Positions 58,895 through 64,000 of a stretch of 64,000 nt of DNA are shown one piece after another. Positions within the stretch are counted from its first letter, which is position 1. Each line of letters starts with the position of its first letter. This DNA is from Lepas anatifera (Eukaryota; Arthropoda; Thecostraca; Lepadidae): contig JAOTON010000333.1 of the NCBI GenBank assembly GCA_034440635.1, positions 372,001 to 436,000 on the forward strand, in the 5' to 3' direction. A program made the translations under genes and the position numbers. Under the pieces are notes generated by a model. The model was not told the DNA's origin. It saw only the letters and a program-made list of their open reading frames with translations, and ran no database searches.

Positions 58895-59336
58895 GCTGTG
58901 CGGGAGATATTAGATGGTTCCTGGACAGATATGAGTAGAGCTGTCGCTGCACAATTCGCTCAACTATTTTTGAGATAACTGGGACCAATGATATAGGTCT
59001 AAAGTTGGCGGGGTCACATGCCGGTCCGGATTTATGAATTGGGTGAACGATTGAGTGTTTCCACGCATTTGGGAAATCATTTCTCTCCAGGCAAGAGTTG
59101 ATTATGTTCAAGAGTGGGATTCCGATTTCATTAAGGCAAAGTTTAAACACATTGATGCATAATCCATCCAGACCGCAGGCAGATGTGTTTTTCATGGATT
59201 GAATGGTACGTTTTAACACTGTAAAGTCTATGGCGGTAACTTTGAAGGAGCACGACCCGACTCTAGGAAGTCTAGTTGGTAGGTAATCGATATTTTGAGA
59301 GGTTTGAACGACTTCTTGTGCAACTCGAGGGCCCAC
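58779..59336 (-). pseudogene. LINE reverse transcriptase, N-terminal portion
   Basis: The frame carries NTSACGLDGLCINVFKLCL, WKHSIVHPIHKSG and NFRPISLVPVISKIVERIV, followed by QHGFRPYHSTETALLSVSDQI. These are the fingers motifs (0, 1 and 2) of a CR1/Jockey-type polymerase. After SDQIF the reading frame is lost, and the remaining 30 residues are noise. The continuation is in the next frame at MDQGEIS. Confidence 0.88.
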
Positions 59337-59379
59337 ACTGACGAAATATTCATTTAGTGCGTCTGCATTTACGTTAGGA

Positions 59380-60084
59380 TTAATGGGAATCCCCTCTTTT
59401 CTTACCTATATAGGGTTGAAGAATACGATACATTGATTGGGGGCCGCTGTTATTAATCTGTCGCTCAATATCTAAGACGGTATCACGTCGTATGGATGAC
59501 TTCACAGTCCGCTTGAGATCTCTGTATTCCTGGTCCCCACGATTTGTACGACGTAATGTCCTAAACTGACGCATCAGATCACGTGTGGCATCAGATACGG
59601 GAGGAGCAGTAGGGTTACGGATTTTTGTGCTCTTTATGGGTGCAAAATAGTTTAATATTGGAATGAAGAGAGCTAGAAAAACATCCCATTTGTCAGCTGT
59701 GCGCAGGGGGCGGTATACAGGTTGCCAGTCTACCGAGTTGAGTGCTGCGCGGAGTTCAGGCTTTTGGACGCGCTTGAGGTTTCTGCACTCAACGGTGATA
59801 GGTTTCGGGCGAGTTCTGGGCACGGTCAAAGCAGCTATTACATATTGATGCGGACTGAAATTACAGAACCTAGTGCGATGGAGCATAACAACACTGGGGT
59901 CATTGGTTATGATTACATCGAGCAAAGAGCCACTGGCAAAAGTAGGTACTTGGACATGTTGGGTAAGCGAATAGGCACTCAAAAAGGTATGTAACGCCCT
60001 CTTACAAACATCTGACTCATTAGCTAAGAGGTTGCAGTTCAAATCACCAGTAATAACTATCCTTTCTCTGGGGTACTTAACCAT
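59380..60084 (-). pseudogene. LINE endonuclease C-terminal part and linker
   Basis: VITGDLNCNLL carries the Asp and Asn of the endonuclease GDxN motif. SLLDVIITNDPSV and FSPHQYVIAAL follow, the latter like the SDH-type motif with the Asp changed or the histidine offset. A basic linker continues to IGKKRGDSH, where the frame ends. The following sequence (VNADALNEYF-type, 59390-59337) is in another frame and leads into the polymerase. Confidence 0.85.
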
Positions 60085-60413
60085 GACATGTTGTAGTTGT
60101 GTCTCCAGTAATCCCAGGTCAGCTTCGAGGGGCGGTAGAAGTTCGCCGAGGAGGGGCGGTATACTGTTGCGAGAATAAACTGTCGCCCAGGTTGGTCAGG
60201 CTTCACCCTTACCCAGAGTGACTCAAGTTTACAGTTAGGATCAGTCACTGGTGGTACACTGATGTTATCTGCATCAATGTTAGACCGAAATAAGGTCGCT
60301 ACGCCACCATAGCCACTTTTGTCTGAGCGGTCCGACCTAAGTATTTTGAATCCCGGAAATGATATCAGTCGAGATGGGGTGGATGGTTTGAGCCAGCTTT
60401 CAGTAATTGCCAC
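60057..60413 (-). pseudogene. LINE endonuclease N-terminal part
   Basis: AITESWL carries the catalytic Glu of the apurinic-type endonuclease. GYGGVATLFRS and LESLWVRV follow, then FILATVYRP (tyrosine motif). The last about 25 residues are out of frame after a shift near 60150. The expected N-terminal Asn motif upstream of 60413 is degraded. The start codon given is simply the first Met of the open part. Confidence 0.85.
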
Positions 60414-60807
60414 GATGTCGTATCTTCTCCGGTGAATTTCGTGATTAAGCTCAAGAATCTTCGGCTTGTGGACTGGATATTAATAGTACATAGCGTCGTT
60501 TTCTGGCGTGACTCTGAAGAGCGCCACCCCCGTGACCACGCTTGCGCAGGGGTCTATTTCCTCTTCTTGTTTTTCAGTTCTCTGGGGCTGTTATCTGATC
60601 AGGGTCAGCAAACATGTTAAAGTTGGAGCCTTGATAATTGTCCAAAATCACTAGACGGTTGGGTTCAGAAGTAGCCGGTCTGCGGGGTGTGAAACCTGGT
60701 GACAAATGTAGCAGATGTTGCTCTGTCTGGGAGTCGCGGTCTTGTGTGTTGTTCTGATCTATCAGAAGAAGACTTGAAATAAGAATCAGAAATCGTATTA
60801 TGTTCAT

Positions 60808-61605
60808 TGGAGCAAGTGTTGTCGAACTACGAAGCGTTATCAGAGGTGGAAATCAATCCTTCGGGTTGTCTGAAAGACCAGGAATAAACAGAGCCAACGC
60901 GAGCGGTCGCACATATGGGACCGCTCAGCGAAAGCTCTGTTATAAAACCTTATCCTTCTAGCATTGACGACGGTTGTAGTGTTTTTTCTGCCGCAATTCA
61001 CGCCAGAGTGCAATCTGATCGAAATATATGCCTCTGAGCCATACCATTTTCAAGGACTTACAAAATAATTCAACGTCAACAGCATTCAAGCCACCATCTT
61101 GAACCTTGGCTGGGCGCTACTAGCGTCATCTATACAACGCCACCCAGCGGACAACGGCGCATCCCATCACTCACAGCATGGGAGTAGGAGCATGTTCCGT
61201 TCGAACCCGAACGTTATAACAGATAAGTAATGGAGAATCACATCTCCGATCACAATCACAAGAGGCTCAGTTCACAAAGCAAACCACGTTTGACGCTTTT
61301 CTAGCAGCACACGTCAGGCAGTTGGCGACAGCCGCCACACTCAGGCCATGAAGACAATGTTCCGAACACCAGTACGGGTACACGTCAGACCGATGGAAGT
61401 CTTGATAGCTGGCTGACAGAGACCGTGTAGTGGATCTAGAGGGGGCCAAAGGACCATGCCCCCACCAAAATTACGGAATTTTGGCTGATTTTCATCAAAA
61501 ACGCTTTGTTTTTACGATTTTCCGAGTTGCCCCCAAAACCGCGCTGCTGCGTCCGCTAGTAGACCTATGTAAATGTATATTGATGAAGACATCATCGCTA
61601 GCGTT
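60808..61605. other. Noncoding region, no gene recognised
   Basis: It may include the 5' untranslated part of the LINE and the displaced remainder of the older LINE. I could not identify either. CGGTCGCACATATGGGACCGC near 60904-60924 forms a short interrupted inverted repeat. Confidence 0.35.
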
Positions 61606-61609
61606 TTAA

Positions 61610-62632
61610 CCCTCGCCCCACCGGGGGGCCATCGATGGCCCCCCTAAGGTTTTTCCGGGATAGCAGAAACACGACGAGGCGCAGCGCCGCGGTTGAGGGC
61701 TCTACCTCTCACTGCATCATTTTCCCATCATCCCTGAAATTTTTTACCCCGGGTCACCCAAGGTCAGGTCACCAGACGAGGTCAACCAAGGTCATCTCAC
61801 TTCACCTTTAGAGCTCTGTAAGAGCTACATTTCAAAGTCGATCGATTTGAAACTTCCTACACTTCATAACCCCTCCAGGGCCTACAAGGTGTATATCCGG
61901 GATTTTTCGATTTCGTGCCCTGAGGTCAGGTCGCGAGGCGACCTCTCCCATTGGAAAAGCATGGGGAAAAGTTGTTTCATGATATAAAAGCCACAAAAAT
62001 GATTGCAAATACTCAGACTGCTCAGAACAACGTTTTTGGACACTCTTTCACGGATCCCAGGGGTCATATTTGCCCTTTGACTTTTCCAAGGTCATCCAAG
62101 GTCACCAGAGGTCAAAAACAGTATTTTAACAATAACTTTTGACCTAATTGAGCTAGAGCGGTGAAACAAACACCATCGTGTTTGTCTTGTCACTGGCTTT
62201 CATTTGATATACGGCAAGGTCACTTTTTGACCTTTCGTGACCTCAGGTCATATTAGGTCACGAGGTGACCTCTGGCGGTCAAACCACTGGCGGGAGGTCT
62301 TTACGTTCCACATAGCGGAAAAAGTACTGGCAATTTGCTATCAAATGTACTTTACCAGGCCTCAATAGCTCTAATGACATAAGAGTTATGCCCAGTTTGC
62401 TTAATCATTGCATATTTGAGTGAAAATAGCCGATCTTGACCTAATTTGACCTCTGGAGGTCAAACCATTGACCTGAGCACTAAAACATGCCAAGTAATTT
62501 CTTACTGAATTCACGCGAGCTTTCTATTGCACTTTGCAGATTTGCGCTAACGCCCATATTTTCGGAGTTAGAGGGGGGCCATCGATGGCCCCCGGTGGGG
62601 CGAAGGTGGCGCCGCCCCCGGTGGGGCGCGGG
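61610..62632 (-). mobile_element. Family D TTAA-flanked element, copy 2 (uninterrupted)
   Basis: TTAA lies at 61606-61609 and 62633-62636. The left end is CCCTCGCCCCACCGGGG and the right end, read inward, is CCCGCGCCCCACCGGGGG. GGCCATCGATGGCC stands just inside both ends. The 1023-bp body is the reverse complement of family D copy 1 without its hAT insertion. A 61-codon frame shared with copy 1 differs at three residues, so the copies are young relative to the other elements. GACCT arrays lie at 61745-61800, 62080-62115 and 62215-62275. Confidence 0.92.
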
Positions 62633-62636
62633 TTAA

Positions 62637-64000
62637 AAGGCAGCAAATATGGGCAAGATTCGCCTCCCACTCCCCCACCCCTGTCATCACCAGTCTAAAG
62701 CTTTCTAACCCCTTCTCTCGCTGGAATGTGAAGGGCGAAAACACTCACAAAGAAATTATTGCGAGCTCCCTTCAAATATGGTAGCTGCGTATAGCCATTC
62801 ATGACGCAGGTAAGACAACAACATCAAAACATGTACGGTGCAAATCAAAACAAAACAACAGTGCCGCCGCACACAGTCAGTCAGTCGATGGCGGTGTTGT
62901 AAAACGTAGTGAGTGCTGTGCAAGAACGAATAATTCATAAAAACAGGTAGTTAGGGTTGATAAATGACACTGAGGGCTGACGCGTGGATATTGGATTGTA
63001 TGGCCTGTATTATTTGGGCATTTTGGTTTGCCACAGGGCTCCAATATCTTGACCGTGGATCAGTTAGGTGATTACATAACCCTAATACCTTGTGTGTTAA
63101 TTATATAAATGTATCATGGCGTTTCAGTTAAAATGGATTGTTTTGAAAATAAACTCTCAAAAGATCTTTCATGACCCCATTCAAGGCCCAGGGTAATTTC
63201 TGTAAGGGCAAGTGGTGCTTAAGGAAAAGTCAGAGTGTTGGTGTAACCAACATAGGTATTGATGCAGTTGTTGATTGATTAATTGGACAGTTTCCAGTCC
63301 ATCCTCTGAAATAGCAGAGAAGGGCTTAGGGAAGATTGGAATTGGTACGAAGATGTGTCCTCTGAAACAGCTGGGAAGAGATTTGAAGAGAGACCATTTT
63401 CGGTACAGAGGTGGTATGTGTTGGCATTTGCGATCTCGGGTGCCCTTAGACGATGGTGGAATTCACCTGGTGGAATTTAGGTGTGACACTTATAAAAATA
63501 TGGTGATGTTTGAGGGCCTTTAAAAGCCCTATTACTATATGATTGAGATGATTGGGGTATGGTGCTGTTGTGGTATTGTTTTTGATGGTGGGATTTAGTG
63601 GCACTCTTTTAGAGGGTGGTACTGCAATTCCGTATATTGATATGCATCAAGGTGGTGGGCTCTCTCATACGATGCAAAAATGTGGAGCTGTTCTTCAGGT
63701 ACCAGAATTCTTCAAGAAACTGTCCACCTAAATGAAATATTTTCTGCCAAAATGATCCCTACATCATAACAAATTCACCAATTAGGTACTGAAGAGTCAA
63801 AATTGAGTTAACACCTGCCACAATACATCATGGATTCAGCTAAAAAAGCTCTCAAAAAAACACATAGATCATGGTTGCAATTGGCTTACTTTTCTTGTAA
63901 AGCTTTTCTGGTTCATGAAATGAGTTTTTCACCAGAATTGGACCTCTCACCTCCTTCAGAAATACAAATCTTGTAGTTTTACAGTTACTTTTTACTGTTT
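62637..64000. other. Noncoding region, no gene recognised
   Basis: No repeat match in the window. An 82-codon frame at 63275-63523 has no similarity that I can name. The sequence continues beyond the window. Confidence 0.4.

Larger units (their letters stand above)
57474..60807 (-). mobile_element. CR1/Jockey-group non-LTR retrotransposon, inactive
   Basis: On the minus strand an apurinic endonuclease domain (from about 60413) is followed by a linker, a reverse transcriptase ending at 57671, a short 3' untranslated part and a simple-repeat tail. At least three frame changes break the single ORF, near 60150, 59390 and 58840, so it cannot make active protein. A frame at 60807-60574 upstream of the endonuclease may be part of the same ORF or its leader. 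The 5' boundary is uncertain. Confidence 0.85.

Overview
This window looks like intergenic DNA from a large, repeat-rich animal genome. It has long stretches with no open reading frame above about 140 codons, intact or decayed non-LTR and Penelope-like retrotransposons, tRNA-derived SINEs, many short non-autonomous DNA transposons, microsatellites, and one nuclear tRNA-Gln gene of standard metazoan form. An arthropod or other invertebrate is my best guess, from Penelope, hAT and LINE types that are common there. The sequence does not fix the taxon. I found no convincing host protein-coding gene.

Layout. 1-4475 is mostly unique, AT-rich noncoding DNA with one GC-rich patch and a cluster of homeodomain-like AT motifs. 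4480-7517 is a TTAA-flanked element (family D) split by a 2.0 kb non-autonomous hAT element (4710-6714). A second hAT copy lies inverted at 8146-10152. 11167-13932 is a Penelope-like element (PLE) with inverted terminal repeats, a decayed reverse transcriptase/GIY-YIG frame and hammerhead-like motifs. 14541-24311 holds three copies of a tRNA-headed SINE, several GACCT-rich elements, a tailed tRNA-derived SINE and a promoter-bearing repeat (family H). 26368-32856 holds three full-length copies of another TTAA element (family C). 33765-33955 is a TA/GT microsatellite with a foldback. 34969-36260 has another SINE and a family H fragment. 37355-38886 is TTAA family G. 39773-39844 is the tRNA-Gln gene, between two copies of a 0.2 kb direct duplication. 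40904-45544 is a 4.6 kb hAT-type element filled by a roughly 20-bp minisatellite and about 530-bp higher-order repeats. 46366-46463 is a near-perfect 98-nt palindrome beside another family C copy. 48175-50824 has the best family H copy and a nested TTAA-in-hAT insertion. 51049-53860 has family E copies. 56420-60807 holds two dead LINEs on the minus strand, and 61610-62632 is an uninterrupted family D copy.

The unifying theme is a clan of short elements with no transposase (families C, D, E and G). They end in TTAA, carry short inverted ends, and are packed with TGACCT/AGGTCA hexamers in direct, inverted and everted arrangements. The hexamer is the classical nuclear-receptor half-site. Together with the hAT derivatives they account for much of the window. 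They must rely on transposases encoded elsewhere. Their nesting gives a relative order of insertion.
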